A stretch of DNA of 64,000 bases, from the NCBI RefSeq assembly GCF_017744445.1, contig NZ_JAGIBH010000002.1, positions 124,001-188,000 of the forward strand. The letters are read 5' to 3'. Made by a program: the position numbers and the translations under genes. Under the pieces are notes generated by a model that searched no databases, was not told the DNA's origin, and saw nothing but the letters and a program-made list of their open reading frames with translations. The DNA comes from Caulobacter sp. Its GTDB lineage: Bacteria > Pseudomonadota > Alphaproteobacteria > Caulobacterales > Caulobacteraceae. Shown here piece after piece: positions 8,513 to 18,073 of the stretch (positions within the stretch are counted from its first letter, which is position 1; every line of letters starts with the position of its first letter).

Positions 8513-8968
8513 GTGTCCGACCACACCCCCACCCTCGACCAGCAGCTGTGCTTCTCGCTGTACGGCGCCAGCCTGGCGATCAACCGCGCCTACAAGCCGC
8601 TGCTGGACGCGCTGGAGATCACCTATCCGCAGTACCTGGTGCTGAGCGCCCTGTGGGAGACGGACGGCCTCAGCGTCGGCGCGATCGGCGAGCGGCTGGG
8701 GCTCGATTCCAGCAACGTCACGCCGCTGGTCAAACGCATGGAGGGCGCGGGCCTGGTCAGCCGCCTGCGCAACCCCGCCGACGAGCGCCAGGTGGTGGTC
8801 AGCCTGACCGACGCCGGCCGCGACATGCAGGCCCGCAGCACGTGCCTGGGCCAGACCCTGTTCGCCGCCGGCGGCATGAGCATTCAGCAGCTGGTGCAGC
8901 TGAACAAGGACGTCCAGGCGTTCAGGGACTCGGTCGCGCGGTTTGTCAGCGACACGCCGGCCACCTAG
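8513..8968 (+). CDS. OhrR-like MarR-family peroxide-sensing repressor
   Basis: This is a 151-residue winged-helix repressor with a GTG start at 8513 behind AGGAG. The N-terminal segment LDQQLCFSLYGAS, with C13, matches the reactive cysteine helix of OhrR proteins. It is followed by YKPLLDALEITYPQYLVLSALWE and the wing (RLRNPADERQVVVSLTDAGRD). A second cysteine, C111, could form the disulfide seen in two-Cys OhrR proteins. In that family oxidation by organic hydroperoxides releases the DNA. The usual partner gene ohr is not in this window; the divergent gene encodes a membrane protein. The function is inferred from the Cys motif, and substrate specificity is unknown. Confidence 0.85.
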   Translation: MSDHTPTLDQQLCFSLYGASLAINRAYKPLLDALEITYPQYLVLSALWETDGLSVGAIGERLGLDSSNVTPLVKRMEGAGLVSRLRNPADERQVVVSLTDAGRDMQARSTCLGQTLFAAGGMSIQQLVQLNKDVQAFRDSVARFVSDTPAT

Positions 8969-9234
8969 GAACGCCGAACGATCCCCGCCAGCGCCTCATT
9001 GATCCGCCCCTGCCACCCCGGTCCTTGGGCTTTGAAATAGTCGACGACGGTCCGATCCAGTCGAATGGAGACAGGGACCTTGGTGTCGGCCTTCTGCGCG
9101 CCCCGCACCCGCACGGCCGTCTTGGGAAAAGCCGCTAGAACGTGGGCCGGCAGGCTGTCGGCGCCTTTAGCGCGAGCGAAGTCGGCCTCCGACCATTCCG
9201 GGTTTTCAACATCGACAACCGGCTTACGGGACAT
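8965..9234 (-). CDS. brnA: BrnA-type antitoxin
   Basis: This is an 89-residue BrnA antitoxin. The N-terminal half (VENPEWSEADFARAKGAD) is the toxin-binding part. The C-terminal ribbon-helix-helix (VPVSIRLDRTVVDYFKAQG, then GWQGRINEALAGIV) binds DNA and normally represses the brnTA promoter. It overlaps by 4 bases the end of the convergent OhrR-like gene. In the ancestral frame brnT would end 11 bases inside brnA, the usual compact toxin-first order. The reading frame is intact although the upstream toxin gene is frameshifted. Confidence 0.9.
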   Translation of the reverse strand: MSRKPVVDVENPEWSEADFARAKGADSLPAHVLAAFPKTAVRVRGAQKADTKVPVSIRLDRTVVDYFKAQGPGWQGRINEALAGIVRRS

Positions 9235-9476
9235 GGCGCTTCATCTCCTTCTGATGGGCGCGGCGCAGGCTGATCGCCCCGCAACACGCCTTCTCGATCG
9301 GTGAACACCAGGCAATGGGCGATACCGTCGATCAGGCCGAACGCGCGGTAGCGGGTTTCGCCATAGTCGTGACGGTCGTCCTCAAGGACAGCCTGGATGT
9401 CCATCTCAGCGGCCCGTTCAAGCGAAACACCATGCTTGGCGATGTTGGCTTCGTTCTTGGCAGGGTCGAACTGCAT
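9224..9476 (-). pseudogene. brnT: BrnT ribonuclease toxin, disrupted by a one-base insertion
   Basis: The frame opens as a normal BrnT (MQFDPAKNEANIAKHGVS, and further on RYRAFGLIDGIAHCLVFTDRE). After GVLR it then reads nonsense and runs through brnA out of frame. Removing one G from the four-G run on the minus strand (plus-strand CCCC at 9277-9280) restores the canonical C-terminus ISLRRAHQKEMKRHVP and a stop at 9224, giving 83 residues. BrnT is a RelE-fold RNase whose C-terminal Arg/His-rich helix is needed for activity, so the sequenced allele should be non-toxic. A sequencing error in a short homopolymer is the alternative. Confidence 0.85.
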
Positions 9477-9479
9477 ATC

Positions 9480-9497
9480 AAATCGTATATACGATTT
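9480..9497. promoter_or_regulatory. Perfect 18-bp palindrome at brnTA promoter (BrnA operator candidate)
   Basis: AAATCGTATATACGATTT is a perfect dyad ending three bases before the brnT start codon. No Shine-Dalgarno sequence lies between it and the ATG, so the mRNA may be leaderless. Autorepression by BrnA at such a site is typical of the family. Confidence 0.75.
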
Positions 9498-9556
9498 AAC
9501 TCATCCGTTCAACGACACCCTCCCCGGCCTCACCGGCTTGGCCTAAGAACACCGAT

Positions 9557-10843
9557 ATGCTCACCGCCCTGCTCGGCCTCGCGCCCGTCGTCATCGCTCT
9601 GCTGACCCTGTCGGCGATCTTCTCGGCCGCCGAGACGTCGATGACGGGGGCCAGCCGCGCCCGCATGCACCAGCTGGAGCGGGAGGGCGACGCGCCGGCG
9701 CGGCGGGTCAACAAGCTGCTGTCCGACCAGGAGACGATGATCGGGGCGGTGCTGCTGGGCAACAACCTGATCAACATCCTGGCCTCGGCCCTGACGACCC
9801 AGGTGTTGACCACCCTCATCCCCGGCCCGTGGGGCGTGGCCGTCGCCACCGCCCTGATGACCGTGCTCGTCCTGGTCTTCGCCGAGGTGCTGCCCAAGAC
9901 CGTGGCCATCGTCCGCTCCGACGATGTGGCCCGCACCCTTTCGGGGCCGACGCTGTTCATCGTTCGGCTGTTTGGTCCGATCATCTACGCCATCCAGTGG
10001 ATCGTGCGCCGCACCCTGCGGCTGTTCGGCGTCAAGCTGGACATGGCCGTCGACGTGCTGGCCGCCCACGAGGAGATCCGCGGCGCGGTCGACTATCACC
10101 ACTCCGAAGGCCTGGTCGAAGCCGGCGACCGGCGCATGCTGGGCGGGGTGCTGGACCTGTCGGACATGGACGTCTCGGAGATCATGGTCCACCGCAAGTC
10201 GATGGTGCTGCTGGACGCCGACCTGCCCGCCCGCGAGCTGGTCGACGAGGTGCTGGAGGCCCAGCACACCCGCGTGCCCCTCTATCGCGACGAGCCCGAC
10301 AACATCGTCGGCGTGCTGCATGCTCGCGACCTGCTCAAGGCCCTGGCCCAGTCGCCGACGGGGGTCGAGGGCCTGGACATCGCCGCCATCGTCCGCGAGC
10401 CGTGGTTCATCCCCGACACGACGAACCTCAAGGACCAGCTGAACGCCTTCCTCAAGCGCAAGAGCCACTTTGCTTTGGTCGTCGACGAGTACGGCGCCCT
10501 GCAGGGCCTGGTGACCCTGGAAGACATTCTGGAAGAGATCGTCGGCGAGATCGACGACGAGCACGACACCGCGCTGGATGGCGTGCGGCGCCAGGGCGAC
10601 GGCTCGGTCAATGTCGATGGCCACGTCACGGTGCGCGACCTGAACCGGGCCATGGACTGGCGTCTGCCCGAAGGCGACGCCGTCACCATCGCCGGCCTGG
10701 TCATCCACGAGGCCCAGATGATCCCCGAACCGGGCCAGACCTTCATCTTCCACCGCCATCGGTTCCAGGTGTTCCGTCGACAGAGGAACCAGATCACCGC
10801 CCTGCGGATCAGCGCCCCTCTGGACGACGACGACGAACTCTGA
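9557..10843 (+). CDS. CNNM/CorC-family membrane protein with CBS pair (HlyC/CorC transporter-like)
   Basis: This is a 428-residue inner-membrane protein. A DUF21/CNNM transmembrane domain covers about residues 1-190 (IALLTLSAIFSAAETSMTG, GNNLINILASALTTQVL, TVLVLVFAEVLPKTVAI). Two CBS domains follow at about 205-330 (DVSEIMVHRKSMVLLD; FALVVDEYGALQGLVTLED). The C-terminal CorC_HlyC domain lies at about 345-425 (VNVDGHVTVRDLNRAMDW). The family is linked to Mg2+ or Co2+ efflux and homeostasis, with ATP-Mg sensed by the CBS pair. Older annotations as hemolysin are not supported. It is a single gene, divergent from brnTA. Confidence 0.9.
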   Translation: MLTALLGLAPVVIALLTLSAIFSAAETSMTGASRARMHQLEREGDAPARRVNKLLSDQETMIGAVLLGNNLINILASALTTQVLTTLIPGPWGVAVATALMTVLVLVFAEVLPKTVAIVRSDDVARTLSGPTLFIVRLFGPIIYAIQWIVRRTLRLFGVKLDMAVDVLAAHEEIRGAVDYHHSEGLVEAGDRRMLGGVLDLSDMDVSEIMVHRKSMVLLDADLPARELVDEVLEAQHTRVPLYRDEPDNIVGVLHARDLLKALAQSPTGVEGLDIAAIVREPWFIPDTTNLKDQLNAFLKRKSHFALVVDEYGALQGLVTLEDILEEIVGEIDDEHDTALDGVRRQGDGSVNVDGHVTVRDLNRAMDWRLPEGDAVTIAGLVIHEAQMIPEPGQTFIFHRHRFQVFRRQRNQITALRISAPLDDDDEL

Positions 10844-10902
10844 ATCACTACAGCCAAGTTTCCGGCGCCATCTTTGGAACCGGATGAGAAAGGACGCGTT
10901 TC

Positions 10903-12540
<1,638 letters not shown>

Positions 12541-12543
12541 CAC

Positions 12544-12912
12544 ATGACTGCACTTTCCGCCCTCAAGGTTTTGGTCGTCGAAGACGAGGCCCTGGTCTCG
12601 ATGCTGGTCGAGGACATGCTGACCGATCTCGGCTGCACGATCGTCGGCCCCGCCGCCGAGATCGAGGAGGCCCTGAAGCTGGCCACCACGGCCGACATCG
12701 ACGCGGCCCTGCTGGACGTCAATCTGGGCGGCCGCCCGATCTTCCCGGTGGCCGACGCCCTGAAGGCGCGCGGCGTACCCTTCGCCTTCGCCAGCGGCTA
12801 TGGCGAGGCGGGCCTGACCGAGGACCACAAGGGCGCCACGGTGCTGCAGAAGCCCTTCCGCGAGGCCGACCTGCGCCGCGTGCTGGAGAGCCTGGTGGGC
12901 CAGACGGCGTAA
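12544..12912 (+). CDS. Single-domain response regulator
   Basis: This is a 122-residue receiver without an output domain. The acidic triad (VVEDEALV), phospho-acceptor D58 (IDAALLDVNLGG) and conserved lysine (ATVLQKPF) are all present. The DVNLGG and FASGYG signatures are typical of the receivers that accompany HWE kinases. It directly follows the HWE kinase gene by three bases and probably takes its phosphate, or acts as a sink. A strong bidirectional terminator follows. Confidence 0.92.
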   Translation: MTALSALKVLVVEDEALVSMLVEDMLTDLGCTIVGPAAEIEEALKLATTADIDAALLDVNLGGRPIFPVADALKARGVPFAFASGYGEAGLTEDHKGATVLQKPFREADLRRVLESLVGQTA

Positions 12913-12934
12913 CCGCCTTCTCCACCGGAAAACA

Positions 12935-12972
12935 AAAAGGGGCGGCTCCGCGAGGAGCCGCCCCTTCTTTTT
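12935..12972. terminator. Bidirectional intrinsic terminator
   Basis: An 11-bp stem GGGGCGGCTCC / GGAGCCGCCCC (12939-12949 and 12954-12964) with a GCGA loop has an A-run before it and a T-rich run after it. It can stop the receiver operon on the plus strand and the TonB receptor gene on the minus strand. Confidence 0.9.
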
Positions 12973-13029
12973 GGCTGAAGCCTGCTCTGGGAAGAGCGGC
13001 CGGGAGCCTGGGCTCCCGGCCGTCGTCGC

Positions 13030-16000
13030 TTAGAAGCGGGCGTTCAGGCCGATCTGGTAGTAGCGACCCAGGACGTCGTAGACGCCCAGGCCCGTGGTGC
13101 CCCACGGCGCTTCTTCGTCGAACAGGTTGCGGACGTTGAGGCGAGCCTTCACGCGGTCCAGACCCAGACGGCCGCCGACAACGTCGGTCAGGTCGTACGA
13201 GATGGCCAGGTCGTTCAGGTAGTAGTCCTTGACCCACAGCGGATCGCGGGTTTCCGGGGTGAAGTCCTTGTTGAAGTAGGACTTGCCCGTGAAGCTGGTC
13301 GTCAGGGTGACGGCCAGCGGACCGCGCTTGTAGGTGGTGTCCAGGCGCCAGGAGACGTCCGGGTTACCGATTTCGCCCTTGTCGTCGTTCAGGTCGAAGC
13401 CCAGGCCGGTGACCGAGGTCTCCTGCTTGTTGACGTGGAACAGGTCGAAGTTGAAGCCGAAGCCGCCCAGGTCGGCGCCGTTGGCGCTCTTAGCCAGGAA
13501 CGGGATGTCGGTCAGTTCGAAGTTGTAGTCCACGCCCAGGGTGGCGCCCTGGAAGTTGGTGTAGCCGGCGTTGACGAAACCAGCGGCCGGGCCGGTGTAG
13601 CCCGTGGTGGTGTCGGCCGTGATGATCTGACCGGCCGAGTTACGACGGAAGCGCGAGCAGACGTCGGCCGGCTTGCTCGGCGAGTCGTAGCAGACCTGCA
13701 TGATCGAGGTCAGGCTGAAGTTCACGATCGCGTCGGTGATGTCGACGTTCACCCAGTCGAAGCTGACCGCCAGGCCCTTGATGAACGAGGGCTGATAGAC
13801 GAAGCCGACCGACCATTCGTCAGCCAGTTCGTTGCGCAGACCACGGTTGCCCGAGGTGGTGCCTTGGACGGTCGCGGCCTGGACGTTCGAGGTCAGGTTG
13901 AAGTTCGTCGGCAGACCCAGGGCGGCGAAGTCGGCGCGGCAGTTGGCGCCGCGGGTCGCCGGGTTCGGACCCGAGTTGATGTTACGCGCATCGCAGGGGT
14001 CGGTCGCGGTCATGAAGCTGACCGCGTTCGGCAGGAACAGCTCGGTGATCGCCGGAGCGCGGAACGCGCCCGAACGGGTGCCGCGGATCAGCAGGTCGTT
14101 GATCGGCTTCCAACGGATGCCATAGCTCCAGGCATCGTTCTTGCCGGCCAGCGAGTTGTCCACGCGACGACGGGCGCCTTCCAGTTCCAGGCTACGCATG
14201 CCCGGGAACGAGAAGTCGCCGCCGAAGATCGGGATCAGACCTTCGATGTAGGCTTCCTTGGTCGTGTACGAACCGCTCAGGGCCGTGATGGCGGCCGAAC
14301 GGCCGACGCCCAGGCGCTGCGGATCGTTCGGCTGGAAGCGCGACTTCTCCTTGCGGTACTCGTAACCGGCGTTGAAGCTGACCATGCCGGCCGGCAGCTT
14401 GACCAGGTCGCCGCCGAAGTTGGCTTCGTAGCCCGTCTGGATCAGCGCGTAATCGCTGACGAACTGAACGCCGATGTACTTCTTGGCGGCTTCGCTGGGC
14501 GCGCCCAGGCCGAACATGTTCAGCGGGGCGCAGCCTTCGGCGCGAGCAGCGGCGCTGCGGCAGACGATGGCGCCCGACGAGTCACGCACCGCGTCGATCG
14601 CGTTGTTGAACTTCACCTGGTCGATGTTGGGCGACGAGAACGAGCCCCACGACTTGCCGAAGTTGGCCGCGGCGTTCCAGAAGAACTTGCGGTCGGCGAA
14701 TTCGAAGTCGCCTTCCAGGTTGAACACCGTGCGCAGCAGGTCGCCTTCGGTGCTGGTCTTGTTGTTGCCCAGGTCGGCCGAAGCGCGGCTCAGGTAGAAG
14801 ATGCCTTCGCCCGGGTTGGCGGCGTCCGGCGTCAGCGGGGTCGGTTGACCCAGCAGAGCGGTGCGGGTCGCGGCCGGCAGGAACGGGTTGGCCGTCGAGA
14901 AGGCCAGCGAAGCCGAGGTGCCGCCGAAGATCGGGGCGTTGTAGATCGGCTGGTTGTACGGCTCGACCGAGGTCTGGTGGTTGTAGAACACTTCCGAGTT
15001 GAAGCGGATGTGGTCGGTGACGTCGTAGCGCGCGAAGAAGGTCGCGACGTGACGCTTCACCGGCGAGATCAGCGACGACAGGTCGGCCAGGTTCATGCCG
15101 TCACCGCCCGAGGCGACGCTGGCGCTCCAGAACTGTCCGGTGTTGTACGGGATCAGCGTGCCGCCCGGACCAAACTGGGCCGTGACGCGCTGGCCCGGGT
15201 TGCTCGGGTCGGCGATGGTCAGCAGGCTCGACAGGGCCGAACCGTTGTTGCGGAACGCGATGCCGCCCAGGGTCACTTCCGGGATGCGGCGGTTCAGGGC
15301 GATGATCGAGCCCGGGATGCCGTCCGTGGTGGTGCGGTTGGCCGGGTTGACGACGAAGGCCAGCTGACGGGCGGTGATCGGACGATCGTTGAAGCCCAGC
15401 TGGGTGGTTTCGTTGTACTCGTAGCTGCCCGACAGGTTCAGGCGGCCGTCCATGAAGTTACGGCCGGCCGTGATGCGGCCGCGATAGACGTCAGCGTCGT
15501 TGCGGTCCGACACGCCGTACTGGCCGTCGATTTCCACGCCTTCGAAGTGCGTCTTGGTGATGACGTTGATGACGCCGGCGATGGCGTCCGAGCCGTAGAC
15601 GGCGGCGCCGCCGGCCTGGATGGTTTCGATACGGTCGATCAGGCCGGTCGGGATGGCGTTGAAGTCGACCTGACCACCGCCGCCAGCGCCCGAGAACAGC
15701 GAAGCGACGTTGCTGCCGACGAAGCGGCGGCCGTTCACCAGGGTCAGGGTGCGGTTGGTGCCCAGGTTGAACAGGTTGATGTAGTTACGACCCGTGCCGA
15801 ACGAGCCTTGGTCGCCGATCGGATTGATCGGGACGCCGGCCGACGGCATGTCGTTCAGGGCGTCGGCGACGTTGGTGTAGCCCTTCGAGTCGATCGACTC
15901 CGAGCTCAGCACTTGGATCGGTTGAGCCGAGACGAGGTCCGGACGGCGGATGCGCGAACCGGTGACGACGACGGCTTCGAGTTCAGCGGTATCCTCTTTC

Positions 16001-16095
16001 GGAGCGCTGGCTTGCTCGGCTTGAGCGAAAGCGGCGCCCGCGCTGGCCAGCGCGATGAGCATGCTGGTGCCGAGAAGGACGGAACGACTGATCAT
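13030..16095 (-). CDS. TonB-dependent outer-membrane receptor
   Basis: This is a 1021-residue outer-membrane transporter. The signal peptide MISRSVLLGTSMLIALASAG, with AFA cleavage, argues for the ATG at 16095. A TonB-box-like segment (LEAVVVTGSRIRR) is followed by the plug domain (IQVLSSESIDSKGYTNVADA, TLTLVNGRRFV, IPTGLIDRIETIQAGGAAVY, GSDAIAGVINVITK). The long beta-barrel ends in the typical aromatic terminus YQIGLNARF. Its size and the oar-like plug place it with the large Caulobacterales receptors that import oligosaccharides or other large substrates; the substrate cannot be read from sequence. A 408-base leader region precedes it. Its terminator is shared with the receiver gene on the other side. 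Confidence 0.92.
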   Translation of the reverse strand: MISRSVLLGTSMLIALASAGAAFAQAEQASAPKEDTAELEAVVVTGSRIRRPDLVSAQPIQVLSSESIDSKGYTNVADALNDMPSAGVPINPIGDQGSFGTGRNYINLFNLGTNRTLTLVNGRRFVGSNVASLFSGAGGGGQVDFNAIPTGLIDRIETIQAGGAAVYGSDAIAGVINVITKTHFEGVEIDGQYGVSDRNDADVYRGRITAGRNFMDGRLNLSGSYEYNETTQLGFNDRPITARQLAFVVNPANRTTTDGIPGSIIALNRRIPEVTLGGIAFRNNGSALSSLLTIADPSNPGQRVTAQFGPGGTLIPYNTGQFWSASVASGGDGMNLADLSSLISPVKRHVATFFARYDVTDHIRFNSEVFYNHQTSVEPYNQPIYNAPIFGGTSASLAFSTANPFLPAATRTALLGQPTPLTPDAANPGEGIFYLSRASADLGNNKTSTEGDLLRTVFNLEGDFEFADRKFFWNAAANFGKSWGSFSSPNIDQVKFNNAIDAVRDSSGAIVCRSAAARAEGCAPLNMFGLGAPSEAAKKYIGVQFVSDYALIQTGYEANFGGDLVKLPAGMVSFNAGYEYRKEKSRFQPNDPQRLGVGRSAAITALSGSYTTKEAYIEGLIPIFGGDFSFPGMRSLELEGARRRVDNSLAGKNDAWSYGIRWKPINDLLIRGTRSGAFRAPAITELFLPNAVSFMTATDPCDARNINSGPNPATRGANCRADFAALGLPTNFNLTSNVQAATVQGTTSGNRGLRNELADEWSVGFVYQPSFIKGLAVSFDWVNVDITDAIVNFSLTSIMQVCYDSPSKPADVCSRFRRNSAGQIITADTTTGYTGPAAGFVNAGYTNFQGATLGVDYNFELTDIPFLAKSANGADLGGFGFNFDLFHVNKQETSVTGLGFDLNDDKGEIGNPDVSWRLDTTYKRGPLAVTLTTSFTGKSYFNKDFTPETRDPLWVKDYYLNDLAISYDLTDVVGGRLGLDRVKARLNVRNLFDEEAPWGTTGLGVYDVLGRYYQIGLNARF

Positions 16096-16503
16096 GTAAG
16101 GAAAAACCCCCGAATTGGACAAGCGGCCCACTGAGCCCCGCATCAGCCAAACGCGGGACTTCGGAGTGAGCCTTGTGGGGGAGCCTAGGCGAGCGTCGGG
16201 TGGGTGACATCACCCAATGAGGCGATTGCCTCGACTTCGTGCTGAAACCGTTACCTCCAGGACACAGAAATGCCATAGAGCCCCGACTTCGACACGCAAC
16301 GTTGCATTACGCAAAGTTAATAGGTTCTGCCCGCCGGCCCGGAAATGGCGGCAAAAACATCCATTTTTCCGTACATGTCACGCAGTCAGGGCAAAAATTT
16401 TCACCTAACGTCAAAATTCGATGATTGAGTTCGGAACATGCGTTTGAACTGTACGTCGAAATTCTAAAGTCCAGGATTTTGACCTTTTCGCCCGAATTCG
16501 GCC
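16096..16503. other. Long intergenic region upstream of the TonB receptor
   Basis: This 408-base stretch without a convincing gene lies between the receptor start and the end of the deaminase gene. The part from about 16300 to 16500 is clearly richer in A+T than its surroundings. It holds a direct repeat, CGTCAAAATTC at 16409 and CGTCGAAATTC at 16454, 45 bases apart, and an inverted pair, GTCAAAAT at 16410 and ATTTTGAC at 16476. The small plus-strand frames here have no ribosome site or recognisable protein. A promoter and regulatory region for the receptor is the likely content. Confidence 0.5.
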
Positions 16504-16932
16504 TCAGTCCAGGTCTCGCGGACCGAAGGAATGCGGCAGCAGGCTCCAGAAATCGACCCGCTGGGTTGTCTCTCCGCCCTGCACCGAGACCACCTGACAA
16601 GCGTCACCGGCGAACTCGGCGATACGCTGGCGACAGGCCCCGCAGGGCTGGACCACGGCGTCCGAACCCGCCGCGATCAGCACCTTGTCGATGACCCGCG
16701 AGCCGCCGGCCGTGATCATCGCCCCGATCGCCGTCTGCTCGGCGCAAGTGCCGACTGGATAGGCCGCGTTCTCGACATTGACGCCGTAGTGGACCCGGCC
16801 CTCGGCGTCGATCACCGCCGCCGCCACCGTGAACTTGGAATAGCGGGCGTACGAACGCTCCAGGAGGCCCGGCAGGGCCTTGGCGGCGTCTTTTTCAAGC
16901 GAGTGAGCTGCGAGGCTTTCTGGGGCGCTCAT
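16504..16932 (-). CDS. cdd: Cytidine deaminase
   Basis: This is a 142-residue zinc enzyme that deaminates cytidine and deoxycytidine to uridines in pyrimidine salvage. The zinc and catalytic residues fit the family: C63-A-E65 in VGTCAEQTAIG and C97-x-x-C100 in PCGACRQRI. The substrate-binding NVENAAYP precedes them. The length matches the small tetrameric (Cys-ligand) class. The ATG at 16932 (MSAPESLAAH) is chosen because the family begins there; the upstream extension is not conserved-looking. It is followed on the same strand by the long intergenic region ahead of the receptor gene. Confidence 0.9.
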   Translation of the reverse strand: MSAPESLAAHSLEKDAAKALPGLLERSYARYSKFTVAAAVIDAEGRVHYGVNVENAAYPVGTCAEQTAIGAMITAGGSRVIDKVLIAAGSDAVVQPCGACRQRIAEFAGDACQVVSVQGGETTQRVDFWSLLPHSFGPRDLD

Positions 16933-17022
16933 GGTGTTCCTAGCCTTCCGGCAAAGGATCGCGCCGGGGAGAGAGGCAATCAGCCGCAGCCGTCCCACGC
17001 AAGTGAAAAAGTAAGCGCCGCC

Positions 17023-17295
17023 TTACCCCTCGCCAGGAGCCGTTGCGACGATCGACAGGGCGTGGACCGGCCCCGCCAGCTCCTCGGCCAGCACCTTCAT
17101 CACCATGCGCTGGCGCATCACCCGCGCCTTGCCCGCAAAGGCCTCGGCTTCGATTCGCAGATTGAAGTGGCTTTCGCCCGAACCATTGTGCCCGGCGTGG
17201 CCATGGTGGCGATCGCTATCGTCCACCAACTCCAGGCGGGAGGGCGAAAAAGCCTCGTTCAGCTTGCGTACGAGGGTGTCGGCGACGGCGCCCAT
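17023..17295 (-). CDS. BolA-family protein
   Basis: This is a 90-residue BolA-like protein (KH-like fold). The family core is present: FSPSRLELVDDSDRH, a Gly/His loop, SHFNLRIEAEAF, and VMRQRMVMKVLAEEL, ending HALSIVA. The histidines around HHGHAGH are in the region where BolA proteins bind Fe-S clusters together with monothiol glutaredoxins. The role is usually in iron regulation or morphology. The ATG at 17295 gives the usual length; the open frame upstream is out-of-family. It is divergent from the J-domain gene, with 58 bases between the two starts. Confidence 0.9.
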   Translation of the reverse strand: MGAVADTLVRKLNEAFSPSRLELVDDSDRHHGHAGHNGSGESHFNLRIEAEAFAGKARVMRQRMVMKVLAEELAGPVHALSIVATAPGEG

Positions 17296-17353
17296 GTCGG
17301 TCTCTTGCTTGTCAATCCTTGAACGGAAATAGCCTGGGCTTACTCTAGACGCC

Positions 17354-18010
17354 ATGAGCCGCGAGTTCGAATACCGCCCCAAATTCACCGACATCCGGGT
17401 CCGGCCGCCCAAGAAGGGCGAAGACGACCCGGTCAACGACGTGCTGGGCCTCAAGCCTGGCGAAAAGCGTTGCGACCATCCCGACTGCCGCCTGGCCGGA
17501 ACGACCAAGGCGCCGAAGTCGCGCGACCTGCCCAACCAGCACTACTGGTTCTGTCAGGCGCACGCGGCCGAGTACAACAAGAACTGGAACTTCTACGCCG
17601 GCATGAGCGAGGCGCAGATCCGCGCCGCCCAGGAGACCGAGCGGATGACCGGCGGTCGTCCGACCTGGAGCTTCAAGGCCGACGCCAATTCGCGCGAGGC
17701 CGCGGCCGCCGCCGCGCGTGACGCCCGCGCCTTCGCCGACCCGTTCGGGATCTTCCGCGCCCAGCAGCGCCGGGCAGAGTCCGCGCGCACCGCCGCCGAG
17801 CGCAGCCTGGGCAAGCTGGAGCGCGGCGCTCTGGCCGACCTGGACCTGGAAGCCGGGGCCGACAGCGCCGCGATCAAGGCCAAGTACAAGGAGCTGCTCA
17901 AGCGCTTCCACCCGGACGCCAACGGCGGCGACCGCGGCACCGAGCACAAGCTGCAGCGGGTCATCAAGGCCTATAAGACGCTGCAGAAAGCCGGGATGGT
18001 GAAGAGCTAG
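17354..18010 (+). CDS. J-domain (DnaJ-like) protein with N-terminal Cys/His cluster
   Basis: This 218-residue protein has a C-terminal J-domain, with the HPD tripeptide at 186-188 (LLKRFHPDANGGD), that would stimulate DnaK ATPase. The N-terminal half has C40, C45, C67 and H70 (KRCDHPDC, WFCQAH), a possible metal site. An Ala/Arg-rich helical linker separates the two. There is no membrane segment. As I recall, many alphaproteobacteria carry the order bolA, J-protein, cobS, cobT. Here the bolA/J pair is kept, but cobS is about 4.3 kb away. Confidence 0.9.
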   Translation: MSREFEYRPKFTDIRVRPPKKGEDDPVNDVLGLKPGEKRCDHPDCRLAGTTKAPKSRDLPNQHYWFCQAHAAEYNKNWNFYAGMSEAQIRAAQETERMTGGRPTWSFKADANSREAAAAAARDARAFADPFGIFRAQQRRAESARTAAERSLGKLERGALADLDLEAGADSAAIKAKYKELLKRFHPDANGGDRGTEHKLQRVIKAYKTLQKAGMVKS

Positions 18011-18073
18011 GGGGCGGATGGCAGCTGCCGGTGGGAAACGGACATCCGGACTCGGAGAGCCAGGTCGCCCAGG

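Noticed and set aside
13435..16134. An 899-codon plus-strand open frame opposite the large TonB receptor
   Set aside because: It is antisense to a clear receptor gene, has repetitive Arg/Val/Asp composition and no ribosome site; it is a GC-skew shadow.
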